Notes: a model not told the origin generated them from the sequence alone. Numbered from the stretch's first letter, positions 1 to 32,581 are shown. The stretch is DNA of 64,000 nt from Dirofilaria immitis (GCA_024305405.1 JAKNDB010000075.1:744001-808000), one strand, 5' to 3'. Program-made: numbers and translations.

Positions 1-377
1 ACTAATCACTAGGGAATGAGGATTAGAAAAAGATTAAAATTTTTGAGGTAGCTATGCAATTAAAGATTTCCGAATCGATCTATTATGCGTAAATAATGAT
101 GTTTATTGACCGACTTATTTCTTTGACGTACGCATACAACTTTGGATTCTGTTAATTTGCTTAGTGATAACTTCTTTGTGCCTTGAAGAAGAAAAAAATT
201 TCCTAGGAATTTAAAACATTATATGTTAAAATATCAAATACTGTATGGATCAAAAGATTTTACTAAATTTAAAAGTTTAGAGTTTTAATTTATTGCAAAA
301 AAATTACCTTTATAAAATGTTCACTTGCATTTTGAGAAACACCAAGCTTTTTATTTGAAATTATCGAATCATTTCAG
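1..377. other. Left-edge intron of the SLC6 gene
   Basis: No convincing coding segment is seen before the first acceptor (AG at 376-377). The stretch is AT-rich and reads as intron of the transporter gene. Exons for the N-terminus and transmembrane helices 1-4 must lie left of the window. Confidence 0.6.
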
Positions 378-3300
378 ATTATACACTTCACCTTCATCAT
401 GCCTTTGGTATTAATGTGTTTGCTTCTAGTACGTGCTTTAACACTTCAAGGTTTTCCGGAAATATTGATGAAATTTTATGAAATCACTGATTGGCAACGA
501 ATGGCTGATTATCTCGTAAGCTTTTATCAATTTATTTTTTTAATTTCTAGAAGAAATTAAAAAGAAATTTTGGTATTCAAACAATGTTAAAGTCACAAAA
601 TGTATTTTGAAATTTTATCTTAATACTATCTAATCATAACAATTGAGTGTGATTGAACATTTAATATTCTTTTAACTTAATTAGTAAAATTACTTTCAAT
701 ATATTTTGCATAGATTCAAATATTAATCAAGATTTCATCCATCAAGCATCAAATAATAGTTCTTTTATTATTTCATAGTAATAATTTATAAATATTATCA
801 CCATTTTGATCTGTCAACAAAATAGACTTATGAATCATTCAAAATGAACAGATGTTTATATTAGAAGAAAAGCACTTCATCACTTATACTCATACTCTAT
901 ATATATATATTACTGAGGTATACATTTTTTCATTATATTTATTCAACCTATCTATTAAAGATGTGGAAGGCAGCAATTGAACAAGCAGTTTTTGCTACCG
1001 GAATTGGTTTTGGCGTATTTATTACGATTGCTTCATATAATAAGCGAACAAATAATCTTGTTGGGTAAGTAGCAATAAAATTAATCTTCTTTTTCATGTT
1101 TGGCTTAGCATATATTTTTATTTTTTACTTATGCAAAATTTTCTCCTAGTAATATCTAATTATGTTTGTTGCATATTTGTTTCACCTTTTACATAATTAA
1201 AAGTTAGTAGTAATATTTTTGAGTTATGATCGTTCTATGAAATTTACTTAAAAAGTTATTTTTTTAACCTAAACTTTTGAAGTATAATAGTTTTGCATGA
1301 AATATTTATTACTATTTTGTTTATGTAATATAAGTTTCAACTTTCGATTTATTAAGCGTAGTTAAATGAGAAAATCTTTATAAGTTACAACGTTTTATTA
1401 ATCAATTTACACATCACTTTCATTTCTATTATTGTAAATATTGTATTATTTATTTTTACGCTATGTTTGCTTTATTTATTTATGACTTTTATTTAATCAT
1501 TTTATTGTTTATTTTTTCCTTTACTTATCTGATCTATATACTTCATTTTCTTACTTCTTCAATCTCATAACTTTAATGAAATTAATTTGAAAAGATAAAC
1601 AATGGTGTGTATTATTTAAATTTTTAATTTTAAATATTCTAGTTCATATTATTCTAGTTTTATATTATTTTAGATAATATTAGATAATTTTTGCGATTCA
1701 TAAAGTGAAATTGAAAAATTAAAAAAACTGAAATTTTCAGAATATGTTATTTTTAGTGACGCATTAATAATCATACTTGGTCATGTCGTATTGACGCTGA
1801 TACAAGTACTAACGGTAATTGGATTTCTTGGACATTTAAGTTTTCGACTTGGTTTACATCCGATTGAACTTCTTGATCGAGGTTTATTTTTAACCTTATT
1901 TTCTCATTTGTGTTTTAAAATAAAAACTTTTTTGATTAAAATTTGCAAAAATATTAAATTTATCAATTTTTATGTGTATAAGCATGAATGTCCAAATTTT
2001 TTTATACAATTTACTTAAAATAAATTGATAACTGATGACCTAATAACTGATAAAATTGATATATATCAATTCTTATCATAAAAATTCAAATTTTCTTCTA
2101 ACTTTCTATATTTCAAATCATTCTGCATGAAACTTTAATTCAATACTTTTATAACATTTCATCCAATTTTATGATAGCTTTTTTATTTTTAACTCAACAA
2201 AACAAAACGGAATTTTTCAGCAGAAGCACAAATGTGGCATATCCTTGCATATATGTCTTATGTGCCGGATATAAGAACATGGACTGCAATTCTTTTGTTT
2301 ATGTGCATTTTTGTTTTACTCAATATTTTTGTAAGTTTTTACCGAATCTGTTATTATTTTCATGTTTTGATTGTTCAAATTTTTAATCATATCGATTTTT
2401 AAAAGTTTAATGAATTATCACTATTCTATAGATTTATTTAATGAATAGTAATTAATAGCATTTATATTATTTTTAGTATCTTCTCACTTTAAACATATTG
2501 GCAACGTTTGAAGATGCACTTGGTGAGAAATCATCTCGTTGTTTTCCACGATTTTTGCTTGATCTTTTCATTTGTTGCATTACTTTTGCAATTGGAATTT
2601 ATTTTGCTACACAGGTAAAAAAAAAAAAAAAAAAAACAAAAACAAATTGCAATTAATTTTATTTATAGCCATATTTACTAATATTCTAAATTTTTTTCCT
2701 TTTTCTATTAAAACTTTTTGTTACTTACGAAAAAATACAACAAAAAAATAGATAATTTACAATTTAAACAATCCTATATTCTTTTCTCAAGAATATATGA
2801 TAATACTTATATTACAGATGTTTAATTTAACCTTATAATTAAATTTTAGCAAATAACTATAATCTCCTATGGTTATTTTCTTTTTAAATAAAATGGAATC
2901 ATCATTAGTCCAATGTGATCATCTGTTTTTAATTAAAAGAATGGAAAAGGGAAAATTTTCATTGTTTCCATCACTGATTAGAATTGGCAATTTTATTATT
3001 ATTATAATTAATCCGTTTTCCCTTTTTCTAATAACATATCTGCGTATAATTAATTTGTTAATCAAAGATAGTTGAAACATTTGGGATACAGTTATCATTC
3101 TAACATAGGAAATATTAATTAAAAGCAGATGTATTATCAGATATTTCTTAAAATAGAACAATATTGCTTACAAAACCATTTAATTCATTTTCGTAATTTG
3201 CTTAGCATAAATTTATTCATCAAAATTTATTTTTCCAAAACTTGCATTTCTACAATTAGAATCTTAAGTAGAGAAGTTTTTCAGTCAATTTCAAATTTTA

Positions 3301-4739
3301 GAAATTATAATTTGAATTCCTGATTTATTAGTATTAAAATTTTAACTTATATTTCTTTCTAAGTATATAAATTTCTTGTAAATTTTGTTATAATTTCAGG
3401 GCGGTCGTTATGCATATGAGCTCGTTGGTGGCTATTTGAGATATGTAACATTATGGATTATACTATTCTTCGAAATGCTTGCTGTTGGATGGTTCTATTG
3501 TAAGTCGACAAAATCTAAATTGTATTTATTTATCAGGAATAAAGAATAAAGATTAATGATTTCTAGAAAATTTACTAAATATTCATCTATCATACCTGCA
3601 CAAATAATATTTAATAGTATGAAGGGTTTTTTTTTTTTTTTTAAGTAGAAGCATTTATTAATTAAATTCATCTGTTTTAATTGTTGACAAATTTTTTTCT
3701 TATATAAAATAAATTGAAATTCTTTCAATACAGTATAAATTTTATAATTAAAAACAAATATATACTAAGATTATAACAATACCGAGAATTTGATTATCAA
3801 GAATTGATGATCAGATAAAAATGATTATAGGTGCACATCGTCTTGGTAGAGATTTACATTCGATGCTACAACATGCATGCTGTTGGTGTCTTGGACATTT
3901 CATCCTTTTTTTCATATATATTTTGCCGATTATACCTATTGTAAGTTGTTAGAATTAAGTTGTTAGAACTTTAATTTAAATGATTAGATTAATTTATCAG
4001 ATGTCATTTCTCTTTATAATAAATACACAATTGAATAATTTTTTTTCCATCCTTATGGAATGGTAAAATTAAGTATTAAACCTTAAAAATTTTCACTCAA
4101 ATACTCAACTGATAACAATAAACGATGATAATATGTCAACACAGTCAACATGAAGCAGTAATTTCTTAATTTCGAATTTCCAATTTTTAATAGATATATG
4201 TGGAAAAGAAAGATTGATCTTTAGGCAATAGTTACACTAAATTTGATTGACTATGATTACTCGACTTATTCTTCCGGAATCCACGAATGGAAGTATTCAG
4301 AAGTGCTTGGATGGGCAATAGCATTGGTGCCATTGGTACCAATTCCATTATTTATGCAATTTCGAATTTGCAGGACATGTATGAAAGGGCCTGGAGTAAC
4401 AAAATGGCAGGTAAGTATCGAGAATAGTTTTTAATTTTTAAAAATATTGAAGTTCAGTATTTTTTGCTTATTTTGTTTTCCATGATAAGAATCTGATTCA
4501 TTGATTGGAGAATAGTTTTTCATTTTTTTCGCTTAATCTAACTTTAGTTTTGCAACAGTACTGAACTAACTGTGCTAATTACAGAAATTAAAAACGCAAT
4601 ATCGTCTCCTTTGACTTATGAAGTTATTAAGAAATCATCATCACTACCTATGCGGAGATATTCAAGCGACACACCTGGTTATGTTCTGCTTCCACAAGCT
4701 CCGCTCGCTGAACCAGAAATTTTTAGTGAGGTAATTTAA
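378..4739 (+). CDS. SLC6/SNF family transporter, 3' part (TM5-TM12)
   Basis: This is a sodium:neurotransmitter symporter-fold membrane protein, cut by the left edge. Nine exons join in frame: 378-515, 961-1064, 1757-1881, 2221-2330, 2477-2614, 3400-3499, 3831-3940, 4225-4410 and 4548-4739, giving about 400 residues. Exon 1 encodes TM5 (LLLVRALTLQGFPE) and exon 2 encodes TM6 with the family motif GFGVFITIASYNK. Exon 3 is TM7, exons 4-5 TM8 with FEDALGEK, and exons 6-8 TM9-TM12 (EVLGWAIALVPLVPIP). The tail ends at TAA 4737-4739; a donor at 4731 could instead splice to an acceptor near 4912 and add about 18 residues. Unlike its neighbours it shows no frameshift. Several sodium and chloride ligands in TM6-TM8 look replaced, so substrate and ion coupling cannot be assumed. 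This recalls the divergent SNF-12 type of worm SLC6, but orthology is a guess. Confidence 0.85.
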
Positions 4740-6489
4740 AAAGCAAACTTAATTAAGTAGTTCTTAAGTTACATTCGAAATTAATTAAAAATATTAAAAC
4801 AGCATAATGGGTTGAATTTAATGCAGAATTATTGCATATAGTTCTTCCCTTCCATTGACTTGTTTTGAAACAAAGAAAACATAATTTAACTCTTTGTTTC
4901 CAATCTTTTTTAGTTTCGAGACTTTAACTGTACGAATTATAATTGTTACTTTAGAACCGAACTTAAATAGAATAAACACAACGATTTCCAACAATTACCA
5001 TATGTTACGCCATGCGTCCAAGGGTATATATCTCGAAAACTGCCAAAGTTATTTTGCTACTGCGATTTCTCCTCTTTGTTACCATGCTGTTCTGTTGTAA
5101 ATAATTGTATTTACAATATAATTTGATTTTAAAATTCTGTAAATGCTGTAATCGTTCGTAAATCAATCAATCATTTTGAAAATGATTTCAAAATTATTGC
5201 CACTATATCTAACTATTTCTTTCCAATTATTATATGAAATCTGTATTTTTAAATGTTAAATGCTTATGCAACGAATTATAAAAGAAATCTCGAGAATTGC
5301 TAAACGAAGCATCCAATCGTCCCATGTACTAAAATGAAGTGGAATTTTCATTTTCAGCAAACATGATGACTATCTGTTTTAGCTAATCTAAATCACATAT
5401 CTCCGAAGGAATTCACTCATTTAATTCCTACATATTTTTTAATACCATGCTACAAGAAAAGTACTTCATTATTCGTTTTTCTGATTTTCCTTCCGAAATT
5501 TCACCTATTTTTTGTATTTTAATTCCCCGGGGAAAAATTGGCTGCTTCCAGTTCCATTTATGAATTTTTCGACCTTGTTTTTTCTTTCCAAATTTCAATT
5601 TGATATTGATATCGAAAATATTTTAATGATGATAAAATATAAAGTTCTATGAAATAATATGCTTCTCCGTTTTCTGTAATATCTACTTCATTTAATCAAA
5701 TATCTGTTACAAAAACAAACAAACGACACAGAATGTCTTTTTAAAGACGCATATATTCCGAATTAGGAATATAAAAAATATATATGCAAAATGTTTTAAT
5801 CCGTTTAAAAACAATGTAGGCGCTCTTGAGAATTTCAATTGCTCAACCAAAAAGAATGTAAGAAGAGACCCAAAATAAAGCGATAAAAATGCTTATAAGA
5901 ATATCAGCATGTATACGGTTAACAACACTAAGAAGCATTCATTCGCTTCAAAAATGCGAATGATGAAAAATGATAAGCGTTAATGAAGGACCTGCTTGTC
6001 CCGACAGATGGCACAATAATGAAATTATCCTCTCAGCAATTATCACAATAAGCGGCAAATGACCTCCTTTAAATGCTGAAATTTCCTACCGCCAAGAGAT
6101 AAATTCTTTGCAAGAGACCCACCTAATAAGGCCGACAATTAAATACAAATATAATGAAATAATTTAATAAAGAGATTTAAAAATCAAATTAAAAAAATGG
6201 TCGCCTAAATAATTATAACAATCTCGGTATCCTACCTCATATAGTATCTCTGCCAGATTTTTCATCTTCCTGAGAATATATTCTAAAATACTAAAGGATG
6301 AAAAAGAAATTTTCTCTTTCATCTGATATCTCAAAATTGTTTTTGGGTCGTACTGTGATGAGTCTCAAGTTGGTAGCATATATGAAGTGTATGTATATTC
6401 CGATTCAGATAATTTTATACAAATTTCAACAAAAAGAAAGGAATGCTACGTTTCTAGAGAACAAGAGATCGTAAACAATAATAAAGAAA
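4740..6489. other. Intergenic region between two convergent genes
   Basis: This holds the 3' ends of the + strand transporter and the - strand xnp-1 gene. Apart from a possible extra transporter exon at about 4912-4968, I see no supported gene. The part at 5940-6140 is less AT-rich than its surroundings but has no open frame of note. Polyadenylation-like AATAAA motifs are common and not informative at this base composition. Confidence 0.5.
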
Positions 6490-25045
<18,556 letters not shown>

Positions 25046-25061
25046 TATCCAACATAGGAGA

Positions 25062-25065
25062 GCTG
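25062..25065 (-). promoter_or_regulatory. Probable spliced-leader acceptor of xnp-1
   Basis: On the - strand ATTCTCAG ends at 25063, 18 bases before the first in-frame ATG (25045). Nematode mRNAs commonly receive a spliced leader at such an acceptor close to the start codon. The site is inferred from position and consensus only. Confidence 0.45.
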
Positions 25066-26395
25066 AGAATTTTGTCAACTTATTGCGTAAATTATTTAAT
25101 TTCTCCTGCTACTTTCATTTCTCTGAATACCTCTTCGTACTTCTTCCTCTTCTTCATTTACACATTTCCGTCTGTCAAATTTTTATATTACTAGGCTTCT
25201 ATACTTTCAATATTTCTTCTTTCGTCTAATTTGACACAATTACATTATCTTATAATTTCTTTCCTTCTTTATAAATTTACATAGCAATAGCAAGACAAAA
25301 AACAGAGAAAGAGATTTAAAACAGGAAGCGGAGATAGAGAGAAAAAGAATATCCGTTCGGTGTTATCGATCTGGAATTCCTTTTAGCGAATTGAGCGCAA
25401 ACCTGCAGCCACCGTAAATACGTATTTAAAATATGATTATGAATTTCGAGATGACTGCTGGGATGTATTGGATGGTATTTCCCGGGGACTTGTGGAGTGG
25501 TGGAGAAATGTTTATAGTACAAATACATTATCCATATTATGTATATAAATAGCAATCTTGCTAGTGCTGTTCCCGCATTGCATCTTTCAAATATTCCAAA
25601 TATTACAAAGTGAAATGATCTGGCATGGAACTTCCTTCTCAGAACTTTTCTTTGCATCTATTTTCATTCTGTTAGTAACAAAGAGATAAAGGGATTTGCT
25701 TTGTTAATTCTTATCAAATATTATTAGTCTTTCTTTCGTTATCTACTTCATATCAATTATTTAACCAAACTAAGCTTTCATGATTAGGAACGATATGACT
25801 GTATTTGATATATAGTGAAAAAATGAATTTACTACTATTAACATAATTGTACTAATTTTTAGAGATATTACCGATTAATATACGAATAATCAGAGGATAA
25901 TTGGCTAAAAGGACAGTTGGATCTGCCAAGACGCAATATTTTTTCTTTTTCTTTTTATATATGTAAGAAATAGATATTAATACAACATTCTTTAAATTGG
26001 CTTATTTTAAATGATTGAATTTATAAAAGATTACATGCATAATGATGAAATAATTGGAAAGAAATGTATCGATCGATTTTATCTTAAATTTTATTTTAAA
26101 TTTTTCTCAAAGATTCTGGAAAAAAACGACAATTGTTCCAATCAATTATGTAAGACAATATATACAAAAAGAATGTAGTAATAGCTAAGAAAAAAAAGGA
26201 ATCATTCCCTTCAAAGTTTTCGATAAATTTCCGGATTTTTCGAGAAAAAATCTAGAAAAATGAGATTAATTTAAAATAGAAGTTTTTTATTCGGAAAATT
26301 TTCCCGTAATTGATACTGCTTTCTGGAATTATTAAATGATAAGGATTAAGCTCATTCAAATCACAAAATATTCTTTTATGGCATAAATTGGTCAT
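25066..26395. other. Gap between xnp-1 and pry-1
   Basis: This lies upstream of xnp-1 and downstream of pry-1, both on the - strand, so it should hold the xnp-1 promoter and the pry-1 3' UTR. A block at about 25330-25680 is richer in G and C than its surroundings and is open on the - strand for 113 codons (25316-25657), but its product resembles nothing and codon use is not clearly coding. No TATA-like or other distinctive element can be defended. Confidence 0.45.
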
Positions 26396-29300
26396 TCAAT
26401 CGGATTCTGAACAACTTCGACATTCCGCCGTTATTCGACCTTCAAATACTGGCAGTACGGCACAATCATCATCAATTATAGTCCATTGATAAGGCGCCGA
26501 ACAATCTTCACAATCACTTTTGAAAAAAACCTGAAATACAAAAGTCCATCTTTTTCATTTTTTTTTAAATTTAAATTAATTTTCTTTAACTTAACGTATT
26601 TTAGAATTCGAGAAAAATGAAAAAATAGGAATAAAATTTTGGTTAAGGAAAAATTTGAATTTTACTGTTAACAGTTAAAATCTCTCACTATCAACCATAG
26701 TTTGTAGCTTTTGCTTAAATTTATATTTTCTAATCGTATATTCGTCTAATATTTTATTATTTATTTATTTAGATAATCGTAATTATGATGATTATTAGTC
26801 CAGATTTTGTCTTATTGCTACCTTTATTATATATTTAAATAGTCATAATTACGGTTATGAATTCAGATTCTGTTTTATTGATATTTTTGTTATGAATTCG
26901 CATGCCATCTTACTCCTATTTCCATTGAATTGTTCAGGGATTGTTCTAGCTATATGATATTTTACGTTCAGTTCAAATATTATTTCCACTGTATATATTA
27001 TTTGTTTTGAGTTTGTTTATTTTATAGAATAAATTACCTTTTGGTTGTTCTTGATGAAATACCGAAACATCGACGAAATTCACGAAATGTAATATCACGC
27101 ATTTCCAACTTAGCCACAAATGGTGCTTCCGCATTTTCTTCCTTATAAGAAATTGTTAATTGCTGCTTCTTCGGATAAAAATTATTGCTGAAATTATTAG
27201 TAAGATGAATGTTAAAACAGGCTTTTATCATTTTATCTGAAGCATATGCAACTAATTGATATTTTAACTGATAAATAGATGAAAAATTTACACAAATAAT
27301 GGCTGCTTTTCTTGTTGCTCAAATGGAAATGAATAGTAGTAGAAACTGCTAGTTGATGCTTCGCTGCATGCTAAAAATAAAGTTTTGATATTTTTTTTTT
27401 AAATTTTTTTTTGAAAAATTTAAAAAGTTCTTTGGAGACTCAACAATTTTCTAAATTATTAATTATATACGATTTTTTTTTATCAGAAAAGATTTGCTAA
27501 TACTAACTAATTTTATCAAATATATTCCAATTTATGATATGATAAAATATTCTCAGGCATAAATATTCACGGACATACATTGTGGGAAAGAAGTAGTTTG
27601 TGTTGACATTGCCATATGACGTGCCTTCTCGAAAAGTGCTGCACGATTGATGATATTAGCTGATTCGGAACTACAGAAGCCGGAACTATCCGAATATCGA
27701 TGTCCACTGTAATCATTACTAAAAAAAAAAAAGAAAGAAATACAGTACTAATTTAACAATGAGAAAAATTTGATCTCTTATTATAGAGATTTTTATGATA
27801 TTAAAATATATCGAGAATTTCCTAAATTATCGACTTACCTGGATAATGGTGTGGTACTACGTAAACTATGTAATCCATGATTTGTAGCACAGTTACGATA
27901 ATTTTTCAATGTAACACCACCAGGAGGTGGTGCAAAACCATGACGTCCATATGGATTTGACATATTATCAACGTGAAGAGTATTTGTGAAGTCTATCGGT
28001 GAAGCGGACACTGCAAAAAATAAATGAGAATTATCACTACGGTGTTCTCACTACGATACTGTATATTATTCACATCATGATAATATTCATACTATGATTT
28101 TTCGGCATTTCAATTATAGTAATACGGTAATAATGATATTTATGTTCCATTCTTTCAGATTGCTATCATTGGGATAAGAAATTTTTATTTGTCGAAATAT
28201 GGATACTATACTATTCACATTATGGCATTATTCATACTGTAATTTTTCGGTATTTGATTATGGTTGCTACGGTAATTGTAATATTTGTATTTCATTCTTT
28301 TGAGATTAGAATGAAATTTCCATTTGTTCAAATATAAATTTTTTTCATAGATTTTGGGAATTTATTTTTAAAAAAAAAAGTAAAGAATGACTTGATCGAC
28401 GTTTTTCTTCCTTCGGAAGATTCATATCATATTCAGCATTCATTCGTTGTTCATATTTATCCAATGAATCATTGCTTATCACTGAATCAACTTCATCATT
28501 TCCTTCTGTTGTTATTGCTAATTGTTCCAAATCTCTGTAATTTAAGAAATATTATATAAATGTATTTATAAAAATATTATCTGTAGAAAAATTTAAATTG
28601 AAATTCTATTTGAAAATTAGATTAAAATTATAATATTTATTTAAATTTGATGATAATTTAAATTCTTTAAAAATTCTCTAAAAAATTTTTTTTTTTTTAA
28701 TATAACAAGATAGTAAATTATAAAATGATAAAATGAAGGAAAGGAAATGTAGGAAAATAGTTATGATAATATTTTATCAAGGATTATTAATAGTATAGTC
28801 TAATAAAAGTAAACATTTGAACATTCTAAGCTAATAATAAGATAATTTTATAGAGCATTTTATAAAATTAAAATTTTTATATGATATGATAAGAAAAAAG
28901 AAAATGAAGATAGTTAAACAAACCTGGCAAATATTTCAATTCCAGTTTCATGTTTATATTGCTCTAAACGATATGCAATTTTATCTAATTTATAACGTAA
29001 AATTTCCGAAAATCGTTCTCGTTCTTCCGGACGTTGATGCTTAAAATCACTACCATCCGGTGGACAGGTAAGTAATACTTGTTGTTGTTGATACTACAAA
29101 AAAAAAAATTAAATTATTCTAATTTCTCAATAATTTTATCACATTAAAATTTTTGATGAAATAAAAGAAAAATTAATGCAAATTTTAAGAATCAACAAAT
29201 TATGATATTAATTAAAATATAAATCTTAATATTAAAATTATTATTATTTTAAAAATATTTTTTTATATAATAAAAGAAATTATTTTTGAGATTTATTTTT

Positions 29301-32300
29301 GAGAAAAAAAGTATTTTATCCTAAAATTAATATTATTAAATTTAGCTAAAAATAGAATTATTAGCATTTTTTTAAAAATTTAACATTCATAAATTAACAA
29401 TTTCTATTTTGCTATAAAAATTTAATATATTATATAAATTGCTATTTCATAAATATTTGCAAATATAAAACGAATAAAAATATTCCAAAATTGTTGTATA
29501 AAAATTTTTATCAAATTTTAATAGAAATTTTTATTTCAATTTTAATTAGTAATATAGAATATTACGAAAAAAATTGAAGTAAATAAATGAATAGAAATGA
29601 AATAATTAAATAATTTATATCACAAATTGATTAATTAATTTTGTAATTAATCGAAATTGCTAATAACTAATTATATATTAATTATTGAATTACAAAAATA
29701 AGAATTAATTAATTACATACTCCATGAACCCTTTGTAATGGTAGCCGTTCCGGATGACGTTTTGAACTACTTCGTCTATTTCCGCTATCTTCACTTGAAA
29801 TAGCGCTACATGTTATAGAATCACGTGAATCACGTTTACTTACGTTTTGTACGGTGATATTTCGTTTTGGCAGTTTTGACCTAAAATATCTATTATTTGA
29901 TAGAAAATGATTTATAGATATATTTTGCATTTTATAATAGAATTAAAATATATTTTTATGTCTGAAATTTGAATTTGAAATTATTAAAATATAATTTATG
30001 AAATATCAAATATTTTAAATTTTCGGCCTGAAATTATGCAACAATTATTTTCATATAATTTAGTACATTAAAGCTAATTAATTAATATACTTTTTCCAGA
30101 TTGAATTTCGACCACCGAATCGTATCGAAATATCATCACTTGTTGAAGCACATGCATGACATCCGATCGATGAAACTATCGGATCATTTTCATCAGATGT
30201 AAAAATTACTGCTGGCTCAATAATTTCCGCATTTTGATTTAACAGCTAAGAATGAAAAGTAATCGAAAATTAATATTTAATTTTAGTACTAATAATTGAT
30301 AATAAAATTAGTCCTATAGTTTGGCGCAAAATATACAATCTAAGTTAGTTATCAGGTAAAATGATCCGATTCAATAATTTACGATAGATAGAAGAATCGT
30401 TTTCAAAGTTGAAAAATATTTCAAAACTTAAAAAAAAAAAAAAACAATAAATACGCTTAATGTCTGATTAAAATTATTATCATAAATGATAACGTATAAT
30501 TCTGTTTAATTAAATTCAATTAATTATTTGAAAATATGGTAAAATTAATTATTTGAAAAAAAATGATTCATAAATAATTTCAATTTTTAATTTTTAATAA
30601 TTCTAATATATTATAGGCCTTTAATATTAGGTTTAAAATTATTTCATTAATTAATTTTATTCTCCTAGATCTCCTGTACAATAATGATAAGGTTAATGAT
30701 AATAAAAATAATAAAACTTTTTCTCTCATCCCGACATTACTTTATTATCTAAAATTTCTGACTAAATTCCGATGAAATATCTAATATTGTTTATTTTTAA
30801 ATTCATACACTGGAAAATATCATGCTAAATATATGCTCAATATCATGCTCAATATTATGCTTAAAAGTTTGATTAATTTTTCATATTATCAAATTATATC
30901 ACTTGTAATATTGTAACGTTCAAACTTAGATATATACATATATTATACGTACGTAATAAATAATCACGTTTATTGATTTGAAATATTCAAAAGAAATACG
31001 TACATTATGAAAATGATTGGAATGAATAAAGAATGAATATTGTTTGCGTAAATATGCCAATAATTCCTCCTGACAAGGTTCGAATAAATTACCATGCGGT
31101 AATCTATTTGCGGATAATGTATGAATCCGTTCCGACATCTCTCGTCGGATAGCATCCGGAAGAAATGTACATGTACCACTACGTATACTGTAATAAATTA
31201 TAATTAAATCTATTAAAATATTATATGATATTACGCCGTATAATATAGAATTTAAGTAATTCTACGTGTTATATACGTGATACGTGAAATTTAACTAGAA
31301 TATTACTAAAGAAAATATCTCTTTCTTAAAAAAGAAACCTGATATATCGACGATGGATTTTACATGCTATTTCGGCACATTTTGGATCATTACGTTCGAT
31401 CAAATTTCTATAAATGTAAAAAAAAAGATAATTAATCAATCAATTAATTAATCAATCAATTATCGAATATTATATTTATAAAAACATTTCATTGCTGCGT
31501 TAATTAAGCATTATTTTAGGATAAGTTTTTTTTTTTTTTCATTATCAATGATAAAATTAATGGAAAATTTTTATATTATCCAAATAATTTTATGCAAATT
31601 TATTTAATTGCTAAGATACAAAAAAAAATTATTAAATAAAAGAATTTTGAAATAAATTAATAATTAAATATTTAAATTTAAACTCAAATAATTGAAATTA
31701 ATAATTAAATATTAAAATTTTTTAAGTGGGAAACCTTTTTTGCAAATATTTAAAAAAATAAAAATAAAATTTTATTAAATTTTTAACATTTCTATTAACA
31801 ATTATTTCTTAAATTTTTACTTAAATTTTTTTCTTTTTTAAAAAAAACAATTTTTACTATTTGAAAATTAGGATGGAAAAGAATTTCGAATTTGTTTAAT
31901 GCTTAAATTTAAAATTAATCTTTTGCTTGGCTAAATAACAAATTTAAAATTAATTTTTAAAAAGTTTGTAAGCCAAAAAAATTTAGTTTATTTATCGATT
32001 GCCACTTTCATTAATTCATTTCAAATCTTTTTTCGATTTCAAATTTAATTTATTCATTAAATAAAAGAGAATATTAGTTTAGATAATTAATAAATATAGC
32101 AATCAATAAATATACTAAATTCTAAATTATCAATAATTTATAATTAACAGAACAGAGAATTGATAATTTGACATTATGGAAAAAAATATATGGATATTCT
32201 CGAAAAAAAAGCTTATTATATAAATTTCTCGAATTAATTAATAGCTATTATTGTATTCCTATATGTAATTGATCGAATCAATAAATTGAAAACATTTTTA

Positions 32301-32581
32301 GGAATAGAAAATATTTCGAGAAATTTATATAATAAGCTCTTTTCAAATTCAATCAATACTGAAATTTCTCGAAATTATGATTTAAATATTTTATAATTTT
32401 TTTTTTATATTAAAATATGAAAAAATTTGATATACTTGAAGGCTTTGATAGCAAAGTATAAATCGATCGAATCAATTAATCTCGTCCCATCATCTTTGAA
32501 CCATTCTTTGAAAGCTTTTAAGGCTAAAGCATCTTCTAGAATACTTTCCAGACTATTTGGCCAACTCATACATCTATCCAT
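26396..32581 (-). CDS. pry-1: Axin (PRY-1 type) with RGS and DIX domains
   Basis: Axin is the cytoplasmic scaffold of the beta-catenin destruction complex and a negative regulator of Wnt signalling. Twelve exons: 32581-32436, 31407-31339, 31187-31004, 30245-30091, 29880-29721, 29093-28924, 28534-28392, 28010-27839, 27718-27579, 27370-27292, 27187-27038 and 26530-26396, about 567 residues, close to the worm protein as I remember it. Residues 3-130 form the RGS domain ([31 protein letters not shown]), which binds APC-like proteins. The last two exons form the DIX domain ([34 protein letters not shown]), which polymerises with Dishevelled. The middle is polar; an arginine- and glutamate-rich helix in exon 6 may correspond to the kinase or catenin-binding part, but no short motif is certain. 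Every splice phase closes except at the DIX exon, where one T is missing from a T7 run (26523-26529). Confidence 0.93.
28030..28310. repeat. Diverged tandem duplication in a pry-1 intron
   Basis: Two related copies of about 140 bases sit side by side in the intron between the exons at 28010 and 28392. Both contain ATACTATTCACAT-like, ATTCATACT, TTTTTCGG and TTCATTCTTT blocks in the same order. They differ at many positions, so the duplication is old. Confidence 0.6.
32205..32343. repeat. Inverted repeat in pry-1 intron 1
   Basis: The arm at 32205-32232 (core GCTTATTATATAAATTTCTC) is repeated in reverse complement at 32316-32343, with about 83 bases between. The arms match almost fully and could form a long stem in the pre-mRNA. 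It may be a small fold-back element, but no target-site duplication was established. Confidence 0.7.

Noticed and set aside
4894..5100. 68-codon + strand frame downstream of the SLC6 gene
   Set aside because: Its frame differs from that needed after the 4731 donor and its codons look random; only a short alternative tail in another frame is possible.
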